Shown here: one piece after another, positions 23,034 to 30,938 of the stretch
How positions within the stretch are numbered: position 1 is the stretch's first letter
Layout of the letters: each line of letters starts with the position of its first letter
NCBI GenBank assembly: GCA_964517065.1
Contig: CAZFBK010000006.1
Location: forward strand, 1-51,170
Direction: 5' to 3'
Length of the DNA: 51,170 nt
Source of the DNA: CAYYYA01 sp964517065
GTDB lineage: Bacteria; Patescibacteriota; Patescibacteriia; UBA1558; 2-01-FULL-52-15
The notes under the pieces: model-generated
The model's database searches: none
Seen by the model: the letters and a program-made list of their open reading frames with translations, nothing else
What the model was told of the DNA's origin: nothing
Made by a program: the position numbers and the translations under genes

Positions 23034-24353
23034 ATGACGGCAAAATCTCTCATAAAATCTATCACTCCCAAACCACTGCTTCAGGCTTACCACTGGTGCT
23101 TGGCTTGGTTCGCTACACGCTATTACCAAAGTCCCAGCGAGAAGATGGTTATCATCGGCATTACCGGAACTTCTGGTAAATCAACCACAGCAGAATTAAC
23201 CTATCATATTCTGAAATCAACCGGACATAAAGTTGGTCTTGCCTCTGGAATTCGCTTCGATGATGGTATAACTTCAGTTCCGAATAATACCAAGATGACT
23301 ATGGTCGGCCGCTTCCAGCTGCAACGTCTGCTGCGACGAATGGTCGATAACGGCTGTCACTATGCTGTCGTGGAAGTAACCTCACTGGGTATCAGCCAAT
23401 ATCGACATCTGGGCATTCACTTTGATCTCGTCCTGATCACGAACTTTTGGTCAGAGCATGACACAGCCCACGGTGGTCTCGAGAATTATAAACAAGCCAA
23501 GGCAGAGCTCTTCCGTCATCTCATGCGACAGCCGGTGAAGCTGCTGCCGGGCGCTCCCCGCGAGCGGATCGCCATCACCAACATGGATGATGCCAACTAT
23601 CCTTTCTTTTCGTCATTGCCTGCCGATCACAAACTTTCCTTTAGTCTGCATCAGACCGGCGATGATGTCATCACGGCCGAGAATATCGCTGTCACCACCC
23701 AAGGCAGTGATTTCACTGTGCAGCATCAAAACTTTCATACGAATCTTCTCGGTGAACACAATGTCTACAATGCGCTGGCAGCTATCACCATCGGTGTAGC
23801 ATTAGAATTACCCTTAGTAGACTGTGCAACTGCCTTATCTCAAGTACATGATGTGCCAGGCCGACTCGAGCGTATCGAAGCTGGTCAGGATTTCACCGTC
23901 ATCATCGATTATGCTTTTGAACCGGGAGCGATGAAGAAGCTCTACGCTGTGATCAAAGACCTACCGCATAATAAAATTATTCACGTACTCGGCACCACCG
24001 GAGGTGGACGAGACGCGCAGCGCGGAGGCATCCTCGGCGGCATGGCTGCAGACTTTGCTGACTATGTCGTGGCTACAGACGAAGATCCGTATGATGACGA
24101 ACCAATGTCTCTGATTCAACGCGTTGTCACCGGTGCGCAGAATCATGGTAAAGAACTAGATAAAAATTTATTTGTGAAAGTAGCGCGTCTGGATGGCATT
24201 ACCAAAGCTATTGATCTGGCGCAAACTGGTGATATCGTCCTCATCACCGGCAAAGGCTCAGAAGGAGCTATGGTAGTTGCCAATGGCAGGAAAATCCCCT
24301 GGGATGATCGGGAAGTGGCTCGGGCAGCGATACAGGATAAAATCAAAAGTTAA
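23034..24353 (+). CDS. murE: MurE-like Mur ligase lacking the usual N-terminal domain
   Basis: 439 residues. ATP loop GITGTSGKSTT is already at about residue 43, so the usual UDP-MurNAc-binding N-domain of about 100 residues is replaced by a short helical start. This is a form I associate with Patescibacteria. It continues with NTKMTMVGRF, VVEVTSLG, TNFWSEHD, carbamylated-lysine segment YKQAKAELF, GEHNVYNALAA, VPGRLERIE and IDYAFEPGAMKK. The residue-3 recognition motif, DNPR in meso-DAP enzymes, reads DEDPYDDEP here, and GKGHE reads GKGSE. It likely adds the third amino acid of the peptidoglycan stem. Which one is uncertain. Confidence 0.85.
   Translation: MTAKSLIKSITPKPLLQAYHWCLAWFATRYYQSPSEKMVIIGITGTSGKSTTAELTYHILKSTGHKVGLASGIRFDDGITSVPNNTKMTMVGRFQLQRLLRRMVDNGCHYAVVEVTSLGISQYRHLGIHFDLVLITNFWSEHDTAHGGLENYKQAKAELFRHLMRQPVKLLPGAPRERIAITNMDDANYPFFSSLPADHKLSFSLHQTGDDVITAENIAVTTQGSDFTVQHQNFHTNLLGEHNVYNALAAITIGVALELPLVDCATALSQVHDVPGRLERIEAGQDFTVIIDYAFEPGAMKKLYAVIKDLPHNKIIHVLGTTGGGRDAQRGGILGGMAADFADYVVATDEDPYDDEPMSLIQRVVTGAQNHGKELDKNLFVKVARLDGITKAIDLAQTGDIVLITGKGSEGAMVVANGRKIPWDDREVARAAIQDKIKS
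24301..24353 (+). repeat. Direct repeat: original copy at the 3' end of murE
   Basis: These 53 bases align without gaps to 24921-24973 with 42 identities, in the same reading frame and ending at the same stop TAA. Confidence 0.75.
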
Positions 24354-24370
24354 CTATTTAAACTCTATAT

Positions 24371-24973
24371 ATGTCCATAATGAAATACATCAGCCTACCA
24401 CTATTTGGACTCATCTCAGGCTTGATAGTTAACTTCCTTATGTACACAGTCGGACTCATTGACACTAGTTATGGTGAACCAAATCTTCCTAATCTCATAA
24501 CTCCCGGTCTAACATTTGGTTTGTGTTTGTTTATTTGGTTTAGGCTATATAAATACAAGACCTACAAAACTGTTCTGTGGATTTTCGCATCGACAGTAGC
24601 GTATATTTTTTCTTATTTTACTGCATTTTTTTTGGTTGGCTGGTTAGTCGGCGATGAAATCGGTTATCTCGTTGCTGGATTATTAGGAGGCACGATAATT
24701 ACCTTAGCATTTAACAACGTTGTCCCCTTATCCGGTAAATATTTTTACCTAGTTATCGGTCTTGCTGGTCTTATTGCTTATGTATGGGCGCTTATTGCTT
24801 ATGTATGGGCTCCTATTGATTATTACGGGCGATCTTATGTGGAAAACCACTCATTATTATACTTATCTTGGCAGACATTCGTATCTTTAGCTTTGGCAAT
24901 AGCCATAAAAAGAGACACAAGGGATAATCGAGAAGTAGCACGAGCAGCGATACAAAATAAATTAAAAATCTAA
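24371..24973 (+). CDS. Small multi-pass membrane protein with a MurE-derived tail
   Basis: 200 residues with about six hydrophobic segments (roughly 5-28, 38-58, 67-95, 100-120, 125-145, 160-178). I do not recognise a family. An internal tandem duplication gives AYVWALIAYVWAPI. The final 15 residues REVARAAIQNKLKI match the MurE C-terminus REVARAAIQDKIKS, so this gene probably took its 3' end from a duplicated piece of murE. The codons are more A/T-rich than those of its upstream neighbours. No ribosome binding site is seen. Confidence 0.7.
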   Translation: MSIMKYISLPLFGLISGLIVNFLMYTVGLIDTSYGEPNLPNLITPGLTFGLCLFIWFRLYKYKTYKTVLWIFASTVAYIFSYFTAFFLVGWLVGDEIGYLVAGLLGGTIITLAFNNVVPLSGKYFYLVIGLAGLIAYVWALIAYVWAPIDYYGRSYVENHSLLYLSWQTFVSLALAIAIKRDTRDNREVARAAIQNKLKI

Positions 24974-24983
24974 GTAGCAAAAT

Positions 24984-25337
24984 ATGAAAAATATAACCTG
25001 CGATTATTGTCATAAACCGATTACTTCTAAGGAAGATTTCGTACTCGGTACACATTTTACAACAACACCTAGTCCATATCATATCCAATGTTTTAATGAA
25101 GCTAAAACAAAATTAAATTTTTTTCGCAAGCCTGTGATAAAATATTCTCCAAAGAGTTTCAATTTCGGTCTTACTATGAATATTATTAATATCATATTCG
25201 GAGTTGGGCTTATCATCTTTGCTAATGAACTGACTTTTCTATTTCCGCCGTTTGTAGCAATTCTCTATGGCCTATTAGGTATAATAGTCGGATTTATATT
25301 TGCCAGAATATTTCTTAAATACAAAAACTTATTTTAG
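24984..25337 (+). CDS. Zinc-ribbon plus two-helix membrane protein
   Basis: 117 residues. The N-terminus has CDYCHKPI and, about 25 residues later, YHIQCF, a likely Zn-binding knuckle resembling LIM or treble-clef starts. Two hydrophobic helices follow (about 62-85 and 88-110). The family is unknown. It begins 10 bases after the previous stop and shares its A/T-rich codon use, so both may have come in together. Confidence 0.65.
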   Translation: MKNITCDYCHKPITSKEDFVLGTHFTTTPSPYHIQCFNEAKTKLNFFRKPVIKYSPKSFNFGLTMNIINIIFGVGLIIFANELTFLFPPFVAILYGLLGIIVGFIFARIFLKYKNLF

Positions 25338-25387
25338 ATAAATATCTTTTACTATAATTCTCCTAAATTAGAAATTTAAGTAATTTC

Positions 25388-25421
25388 AAACGCCGCCTGG
25401 ACTTTCCAAGCGGCGTTTTTA
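25388..25421 (+). terminator. Terminator closing the ruvA-FemAB-murE run
   Basis: AAACGCCGC (25388-25396) pairs with GCGGCGTTT (25410-25418), followed by TTT. It stands between convergent genes. Confidence 0.85.
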
Positions 25422-25440
25422 GTTTCTGTGAGCGTGATGC

Positions 25441-25662
25441 TCACTGGATGGACAGCAGTCCGCTGATCCAATCCTGGACTAAGACATTGGGCGGAATATC
25501 TCGGATATCCACCGCCAGCGAACCCTGGTCAGCCATTTCAAATTGGAACCAGAAGGCGTCGCAATTGACGCAAATGTAGAGCACTTGTGGCACTGGTGGC
25601 GGAGCTTTCCATTTAAATGGCCGAAGCTCGACTTCGCCATGGCATTTCGGACATGTATCCAT
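25441..25662 (-). CDS. Small zinc-ribbon protein
   Basis: 73 residues. CPKC near the N-terminus and CVNC about 27 residues later form a rubredoxin-like Zn ribbon, separated by a proline-rich hinge (KAPPPVPQ). The rest is acidic and ends DWISGLLSIQ. A GGAGG site lies about ten bases before ATG. It is the last gene of the GC-rich leftward cassette. The function is unknown. DNA, RNA or protein binding are all possible. Confidence 0.7.
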   Translation of the reverse strand: MDTCPKCHGEVELRPFKWKAPPPVPQVLYICVNCDAFWFQFEMADQGSLAVDIRDIPPNVLVQDWISGLLSIQ

Positions 25663-25699
25663 CTACTACCTCCTAGGATTTAATGTCCGAGTGTGAGAG

Positions 25700-26095
25700 C
25701 TAGGCAGCCAGCTGCTCCGGCGGCCAGATGCGAGACTCCCCATCGGCGTCGATGTATTCCGTTCTGCCGGTGAGGAGCGTGTTGAGATCCATGTCATAGT
25801 GAGTCAGGATTGCGGCGCGCGTCGCCGGACCGAAATTGCCGTCGACCTCCAACTGGAGCGAGCGGATCGCCGAATTCAACTCCCGCTGAATTTCCTTGAC
25901 CGCCTCAATCAGTACTTCGTCGTAGAAACCAGTGAGCCGGACGTGGTGTAATACCCTCCACCGACTAGGGTGTGTCATCCCGATGATCGCCAGCATGAGC
26001 AGCTGGAGGATAACAACGGCCGGACCTTTGGACCGCTTACCGTCCTTGCCGATGGCGTTCAAGTACGGCGGTAGCAGGCAATACACTTTGCACAT
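25700..26095 (-). CDS. Protein with a peptidoglycan-binding-like repeat
   Basis: I choose ATG 26093-26095 because GGAGG stands seven bases upstream. An in-frame start further up would overlap the previous gene. The 131 residues start MCKVYCLLPPYLNAIG, include a hydrophobic stretch (VVILQLLMLAIIG), and end with EIQRELN...LEVDGNFGPATRAAIL, the usual pattern of PG_binding_1 domains ('LQ..L...VDG.FG..T..AV'). No signal peptide is clear, so whether it meets peptidoglycan is open. Confidence 0.65.
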   Translation of the reverse strand: MCKVYCLLPPYLNAIGKDGKRSKGPAVVILQLLMLAIIGMTHPSRWRVLHHVRLTGFYDEVLIEAVKEIQRELNSAIRSLQLEVDGNFGPATRAAILTHYDMDLNTLLTGRTEYIDADGESRIWPPEQLAA

Positions 26096-26109
26096 TGTGA
26101 AACCTCCAT

Positions 26110-26562
26110 TTAGAGTCCGGACACCTCTGTGATCGTCTTCTGCTCGCAATCGATTACACAGCCTTCAGTCTGCAAGAACGAACGGACTTCCCACTCGACT
26201 CCAAGAACCTCACGCGCAAACAAGGCAATGAGCTTACCGACGAACGGCTCGTGGATCACCACAACTAGAACCTCATTGTCGGCCGCCTGCTGTTGGATCA
26301 AATCCAACACTTGCTGTTCCTCGTATACATCCCAAGAGTACAGACAGTCGAAGTGTTTATGAGGATAGCGCAACTTATCTGCGAGTCGCGTAGCGGAGTT
26401 CAGTGCCCGACCTTTCGGCGAAGTCAACACCCACCCAAGCTTCCAAGCTGTTACATCTTGGAGCCGAAAGGCTAATGCGTCGATGCAGTCACTGCCAAGT
26501 CTAGTGAGTTCCTCGCTGCCAGATTCATGAAAGCTGTGCCTCACAACAATCAGCGTCTTCAT
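26110..26562 (-). CDS. Histidine phosphatase superfamily protein
   Basis: 150 residues starting MKTLIVVRHSFHESGSEELTRLGSD. The RH at residues 8-9 and the later VVIHEPFVGKL (His near residue 104) match the histidine phosphatase (phosphoglycerate mutase-like, SixA-like) active site. In SixA-type members the catalytic His receives the phosphate. The second motif usually has a GH or SH pair, here IHE. Four bases overlap the upstream gene (ATGA), and the stop is 14 bases from the next start. The substrate is unknown. Confidence 0.75.
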   Translation of the reverse strand: MKTLIVVRHSFHESGSEELTRLGSDCIDALAFRLQDVTAWKLGWVLTSPKGRALNSATRLADKLRYPHKHFDCLYSWDVYEEQQVLDLIQQQAADNEVLVVVIHEPFVGKLIALFAREVLGVEWEVRSFLQTEGCVIDCEQKTITEVSGL

Positions 26563-26885
26563 CGGTCCTCCTCGGATTCGAGTTCAGTTCCATCCAGCAG
26601 ACTATGCGTGGCGGCGAAGCGGGAAACCAAAGCGGGTAAACGTACTGCTTCTTCCTCTGTCAGGATGACGCGGATGTAGACCTTGGCCGACTTCTCGTGA
26701 TAGTCCAGCACCGGACGCAGACGCCGCTCGGAGAGTCTGCCTTCGACAGTAGCAAACTCCTGCCCAAAAACATCGATGAATACGCCCAGCTTTGAAGACG
26801 GCAGGACAACCATGATCATCTGACCGACTACGGCAAAAACTATCTTGCCACGTTCTGTCCTACCAGCTCGACTTGAAGGTGACAT
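26559..26885 (-). CDS. First gene of the GC-rich cassette, unknown
   Basis: 108 residues, no family recognised. A basic N-terminus (SRAGRTERGK), a hydrophobic stretch (IVFAVVGQMIMVVL), then alternating charged strands (LRPVLDYHEKSAKVYIRVILTEEEAVRLPALVSRF) and an acidic end. It has a GAGG ribosome binding site and a promoter with a palindrome upstream. The overlap with the phosphatase gene indicates joint expression. A regulator role is possible but unproven. Confidence 0.6.
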   Translation of the reverse strand: MSPSSRAGRTERGKIVFAVVGQMIMVVLPSSKLGVFIDVFGQEFATVEGRLSERRLRPVLDYHEKSAKVYIRVILTEEEAVRLPALVSRFAATHSLLDGTELESEEDR

Positions 26886-26935
26886 GTGAACCTCAGGGTT
26901 AGCAGAATTGTTCAGGTACGAGCGAACCCCCTAAA

Positions 26936-26962
26936 CCTATATATTCCCACGGGTATTGTCAA
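26936..26962 (-). promoter_or_regulatory. Promoter of the GC-rich cassette
   Basis: Read leftward: TTGACA (26962-26957), then TATAGG after 15 bases (26941-26936), or TAGGTT after 17. The leader would be about 44 bases. Confidence 0.5.
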
Positions 26963-27000
26963 TTTACCCCGTTGGATAATTTCATATCCAACGGGGTAAA
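26963..27000. promoter_or_regulatory. 16-bp perfect inverted repeat beside the cassette promoter
   Basis: TTTACCCCGTTGGATA (26963-26978) and its exact complement (26985-27000) are separated by six bases and abut the -35 box. There is no T-run. It looks like an operator or a mobile-element end rather than a terminator. Confidence 0.6.
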
Positions 27001-27224
27001 CCAACCGCAATCAACATATCCACATCAAAAGGACTAAAAGTATCTGAAAATGAACTTTTATCAACTAACAACCTGTGGATAACTTGTTAGCATAGTATTG
27101 AAAAACTGCTGATATTAGCCTCAAATTAACCCCTTATTGACAAGATTTCTCGACCTTAAATATGACTTATTGGCTAATATTAGCAAAATACCCAAAATTT
27201 TTCCTCTTTTTCTGACCAAAATCC
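27001..27224. other. AT-rich gap upstream of rpoB
   Basis: No gene is visible. It contains one exact DnaA-box word (complement of TTATCCACA at 27074-27082), a near match (27016-27024), and the partial palindrome GGCTAATATTAGC with a related word about 60 bases earlier. I see nothing else. Confidence 0.4.
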
Positions 27225-27253
27225 TTGACATAGCCCTCTCCCTCTGGTACTAT
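27225..27253 (+). promoter_or_regulatory. Promoter of rpoBC
   Basis: TTGACA (27225-27230), 17 bases, TACTAT (27248-27253). The start near 27260 leaves a leader of about 205 bases. Confidence 0.65.
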
Positions 27254-27259
27254 TGACCC

Positions 27260-27464
27260 ATGATTTTTTTGACTAACCTAGAGTTTTAGGTACGGTCAGG
27301 TTGAACTCCAACCTTGCTTCGGCAGGGGTGGAGTTTAATTGTTTAGTCCCACCATCGGCGGGACCCTCAAAGACGCCCGGCGTCTCTCAATAAGGATTAA
27401 TTTTGAGTTCCCTCTGTATTGTCATGAATACAGAGGTTAATTAAGCCTCATAACATACAACTCA
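27260..27464 (+). promoter_or_regulatory. Structured leader of rpoB with four hairpins
   Basis: In order: AACTCCA...TTCG...TGGAGTT with a UUCG tetraloop (about 27304-27337), GTCCC/GGGAC (about 27345-27363), AGACGC/GCGTCT (about 27371-27386), and CCTCTGTATT/AATACAGAGG (27411-27436). None is followed by a T-run. No r-protein leader family is recognised. Confidence 0.5.
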
Positions 27465-30400
27465 ATGATACAACCGACCACGGAACGCTCAGCGTCCCAG
27501 AAGGTCGTGCTGAGCACGACGATCGGAAATCGTAAGTATTTTACCAACTTACGAGAAGCTATCTCGTTACCGAACTTAATCGAAGTTCAGAAGAAATCGT
27601 ACGATTGGTTCTTCAGAGAAGGTCTGAAAGAACTATTTGAGGAAGTATCCCCTATCAACGACTTTATCGGTCGTGATCTCGAACTCTACCTGACAGATTA
27701 TTATCTGGATGAACCAAAGTTCGATGAGAAGACTGCTAAGGCCAAGAATATTACCTTTGAAGCGCCTCTGCGCGTCAAAGCCAAGCTGGTAAATAAAAAA
27801 ACCGGCGAAATGAAAGAGCAGGAAATTTATCTCGGTGACCTGCCACTGATGACCGAACGCGGTACCTTCATCATCAATGGAGTAGAACGTGTCGTAGTCT
27901 CACAGCTGATCCGCTCTGCTGGCGTGTTCTTCACTTCACAGGAAGTGCGCGGACGCCGCTACTATGGCGCCAAGATCATCCCGAATCGTGGTGCTTGGCT
28001 GGAAATTGAAACGGATCCGAATAATGTGCTGTATGTAAAGATTGATCGCAAACGCAAGGTGGCCGTGACGTCACTGCTGCGTGCTTTTGGTCATGGTACT
28101 GATGAAGAAATTTTGAAATTATTTGCAGATATCGATACTCATCCTGAAGTCAAATACATTACTAACACTATCGGTAAAGATATTGCTAAAGATGAAGCTG
28201 AAGGTTTGAAAGAAGTCTACAAGAGAATTCGCCCGGGTGATCTGGCTACCACTGACAATGCTCGCAATCTGATCCACTCTATGTTCTTCAACTTTGATCG
28301 CTACGACTTCGATCGTGTCGGACGTTACAAATTAAATATTCGTTTCGGTATCGATGTGCCAAATACGAAGGAGAATCGAGTTTTGCGTAATGAAGATCTC
28401 GTAGCCATCATTCGCGAGATTATTTCACTCAATCAAAATCAAGCAGAACCAGATGATATCGATCATTTGGGCAACCGCCGCGTCCGCGCTGTCGGTGAAT
28501 TAGTACAGAACAAATTTCGCGTCGGTCTGGCTCGTATGGAACGTATCGTCAAGGACCGCATGAGTACCCTCGATATCAATACCCTGACACCGAACCAGCT
28601 GATCAATGCCCGTCCTGTTATTGGTTCGATCAAAGAATTCTTCATGAGCTCACAGTTGTCTCAGTTCATGGATCAGGTCAATCCGTTGTCCGAGCTGGAA
28701 CACAAACGTCGTCTGTCCGCTATGGGACCAGGTGGTCTGTCTCGTGAACGCGCCGGCTTCGAAGTCCGCGACGTACATCGCACTCACTATGGTCGTATCT
28801 GTCCGATCGCTACTCCAGAAGGTCCAAATATCGGTCTGGTGGGACATCTTTCTTCATATGCTCGTATCAATGATTATGGCTTTATCGAGACACCATTCCG
28901 TGTCGCTATCCACGATCCGATCAATGATGGCCACAAAGCCGTAGGCGAGATCGCCCGTGAAGATATCCTGACCGATGGCAAAGTAGTGATCAAGGCCGGA
29001 GCAACAATTTCTAAAGAACAAGCACAAGCCTTAGCAAAAGATAAATCTCAAAAGACTGTACCTGTAAAAGCGCACATCACTGAGGAAGTGGTTTACTTGG
29101 ATGCCTTCACCGAAGAACGCTACAACACCTGTGCTGCTACCGTACCTCTGGATGACAAAGGTTATTTCGTCAATGATCAATCAGAGCTGCGTATCCATGG
29201 TCATCCAAAATTCGACCGCGTGGAAAAAATCGACTACATGGATGTTGCTCCCAACCAAATTATTTCTATCGGAACCTCCCTCATTCCTTTCTTGGAGCAT
29301 GACGACGCTGTCCGCGCTCTGATGGGTACCAACATGCAACGTCAGGCTGTCTCAGTCATCAAACCACAGGCACCGGTCGTCGGTACTGGTATTGAAGCTC
29401 GCGCCGCCAAAGATTCTGGACAAGTCATCGTCAGCAAAGAAGCTGGTGAGGTTGTGGCTGTCCAAGGTAACAGTATCGAGATCAAAGGCAAGAGCGGTGT
29501 CACGACCTATCCTCTGGGCAAATTCATGCGCTCCAACTCCTTCACCAGTATGAACCAGAAGCCAATCGTCAATAAAGGCGACCAAATCGAAAGTGGTCAG
29601 GTCTTGGCTGACGGTGCTGCTACCGAAGGTGGAGAATTAGCCCTCGGCCAAAACATCCTCGTCGCCTACATGTCTTGGGACGGAGGTAACTATGAAGACG
29701 CTATTTTGATTTCTGAACGCGTCATCAAAGAAGACCGCTATACCTCTATTCACATCGAAGATTATTCTGTTGATGTCCGTGATACCAAACTTGGACCGGA
29801 GATCATCACTCGTGATATCCCAAATATTTCTGAAGAAAAACTCAAAGACTTAGATGAGAACGGTATTGTCCGTATCGGCGCCAAATTAACCGCCGGTGAT
29901 ATTCTTGTCGGTAAGATCACCCCAAAAGGCGAGAGCGAACTATCAGCCGAAGAAAAATTGCTGCGTGCTATCTTCGGTGAGAAGGCTAAAGACGTCCGTG
30001 ACTCCTCTCTCTATCTCGAACACGGTGAGCACGGTAAAGTTATTGATATCAAAATATTCTCTCGCGACAACGGCGACAAGTTGCCGGCCGGTGTGATTCA
30101 GACCATTCAGGTAACGGTAGCTCAGATTCGTAAAATTCAAGTCGGAGACAAGATGGCCGGTCGTCACGGTAACAAAGGTGTTATTTCTCGTATCATCCCA
30201 GAAGGCGATATGCCATTCTTGGCCGATGGTACACCGATCGATATTATTTTGAACCCACTCGGTGTCGTCTCCCGTATGAACTTGGGACAGCTGTTGGAAA
30301 CTCACTTAGGTCTGGCTGCCAAGACACTGGGCTACTACGTCGCTACTCCTGCGCTCGATGGTGTACCAGCTCAAACCATCAGAGACGAACTGAAACGCGC

Positions 30401-30887
30401 CGGTCTACCGGAAGACGGTAAGCTACAACTCTACGATGGACGCACCGGACAACCATTTGAGAATAAAACCGTTGTCGGTTATTCCTACATGTTGAAGCTG
30501 AACCATTTGGTTGAAGACAAGATTCACCAACGTTCTATCGGACCATACTCTCTCGTCACACAGCAGCCACTCGGCGGTAAAGCTCAATTCGGTGGACAGC
30601 GCTTCGGAGAAATGGAAGTCTGGGCACTGGAAGCCTATGGCGCTGCTCATACCTTACAAGAAATTTTGACTATCAAATCGGACGATGTACCGGGCCGTTC
30701 TAAGGCTTATGAGTCCATCATCAAAGGCGAGCCGATCGATAAGTTGAATATTCCTGAATCGTTCAATGTCTTGATCAAAGAGTTGAAAGGTTTAGCTTTG
30801 GAAGTGGAACTCCTAACTGAAGGAGAAGACGAAAAGTCAGCGGCTAAGAGCCGCTCCAAGGCAGAGAAAGTTGATAGAGACGAATAA
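27465..30887 (+). CDS. rpoB: RNA polymerase beta subunit
   Basis: 1140 residues, a compact form without large lineage inserts. The start MIQPTTERSASQKVV is followed by the conserved lobe YFTNLREAISLPNLIEVQKKSYDWF. The rifampicin pocket near residue 397 reads SQLSQFMDQVNPLSE and HKRRLSAMGPGGLSRERAGFEVRDVH, with the residues equal to E. coli D516, H526 and S531 unchanged. Also present are GQNILVAYMSWDGGNYEDAI, KMAGRHGNKGVIS and the C-terminal QPLGGKAQFGGQRFGEMEVWALEAYGAA. The protein catalyses transcription as part of core RNA polymerase. rplJ and rplL are not directly upstream. Confidence 0.98.
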   Translation: MIQPTTERSASQKVVLSTTIGNRKYFTNLREAISLPNLIEVQKKSYDWFFREGLKELFEEVSPINDFIGRDLELYLTDYYLDEPKFDEKTAKAKNITFEAPLRVKAKLVNKKTGEMKEQEIYLGDLPLMTERGTFIINGVERVVVSQLIRSAGVFFTSQEVRGRRYYGAKIIPNRGAWLEIETDPNNVLYVKIDRKRKVAVTSLLRAFGHGTDEEILKLFADIDTHPEVKYITNTIGKDIAKDEAEGLKEVYKRIRPGDLATTDNARNLIHSMFFNFDRYDFDRVGRYKLNIRFGIDVPNTKENRVLRNEDLVAIIREIISLNQNQAEPDDIDHLGNRRVRAVGELVQNKFRVGLARMERIVKDRMSTLDINTLTPNQLINARPVIGSIKEFFMSSQLSQFMDQVNPLSELEHKRRLSAMGPGGLSRERAGFEVRDVHRTHYGRICPIATPEGPNIGLVGHLSSYARINDYGFIETPFRVAIHDPINDGHKAVGEIAREDILTDGKVVIKAGATISKEQAQALAKDKSQKTVPVKAHITEEVVYLDAFTEERYNTCAATVPLDDKGYFVNDQSELRIHGHPKFDRVEKIDYMDVAPNQIISIGTSLIPFLEHDDAVRALMGTNMQRQAVSVIKPQAPVVGTGIEARAAKDSGQVIVSKEAGEVVAVQGNSIEIKGKSGVTTYPLGKFMRSNSFTSMNQKPIVNKGDQIESGQVLADGAATEGGELALGQNILVAYMSWDGGNYEDAILISERVIKEDRYTSIHIEDYSVDVRDTKLGPEIITRDIPNISEEKLKDLDENGIVRIGAKLTAGDILVGKITPKGESELSAEEKLLRAIFGEKAKDVRDSSLYLEHGEHGKVIDIKIFSRDNGDKLPAGVIQTIQVTVAQIRKIQVGDKMAGRHGNKGVISRIIPEGDMPFLADGTPIDIILNPLGVVSRMNLGQLLETHLGLAAKTLGYYVATPALDGVPAQTIRDELKRAGLPEDGKLQLYDGRTGQPFENKTVVGYSYMLKLNHLVEDKIHQRSIGPYSLVTQQPLGGKAQFGGQRFGEMEVWALEAYGAAHTLQEILTIKSDDVPGRSKAYESIIKGEPIDKLNIPESFNVLIKELKGLALEVELLTEGEDEKSAAKSRSKAEKVDRDE

Positions 30888-30938
30888 CTCCTTCCCTTTC
30901 TCTTAACTCCCTTCTCCTAACTTCTAACTTCTAAAAAA
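30888..30938. repeat. Pyrimidine-rich low-complexity spacer between rpoB and rpoC
   Basis: The whole 51-base spacer is made of CTCCTAAC/CTTCTAAC-like words and runs directly into the rpoC ATG with no ribosome binding site. Confidence 0.6.

Noticed and set aside
26110..26885. Toxin-antitoxin pair
   Set aside because: The second protein is a histidine phosphatase-like enzyme of 150 residues and the first shows no antitoxin DNA-binding motif, so nothing supports this.
27016..27082. Replication origin upstream of rpoB
   Set aside because: One exact and one near DnaA-box word in AT-rich DNA are too few, and dnaA or dnaN are not nearby.
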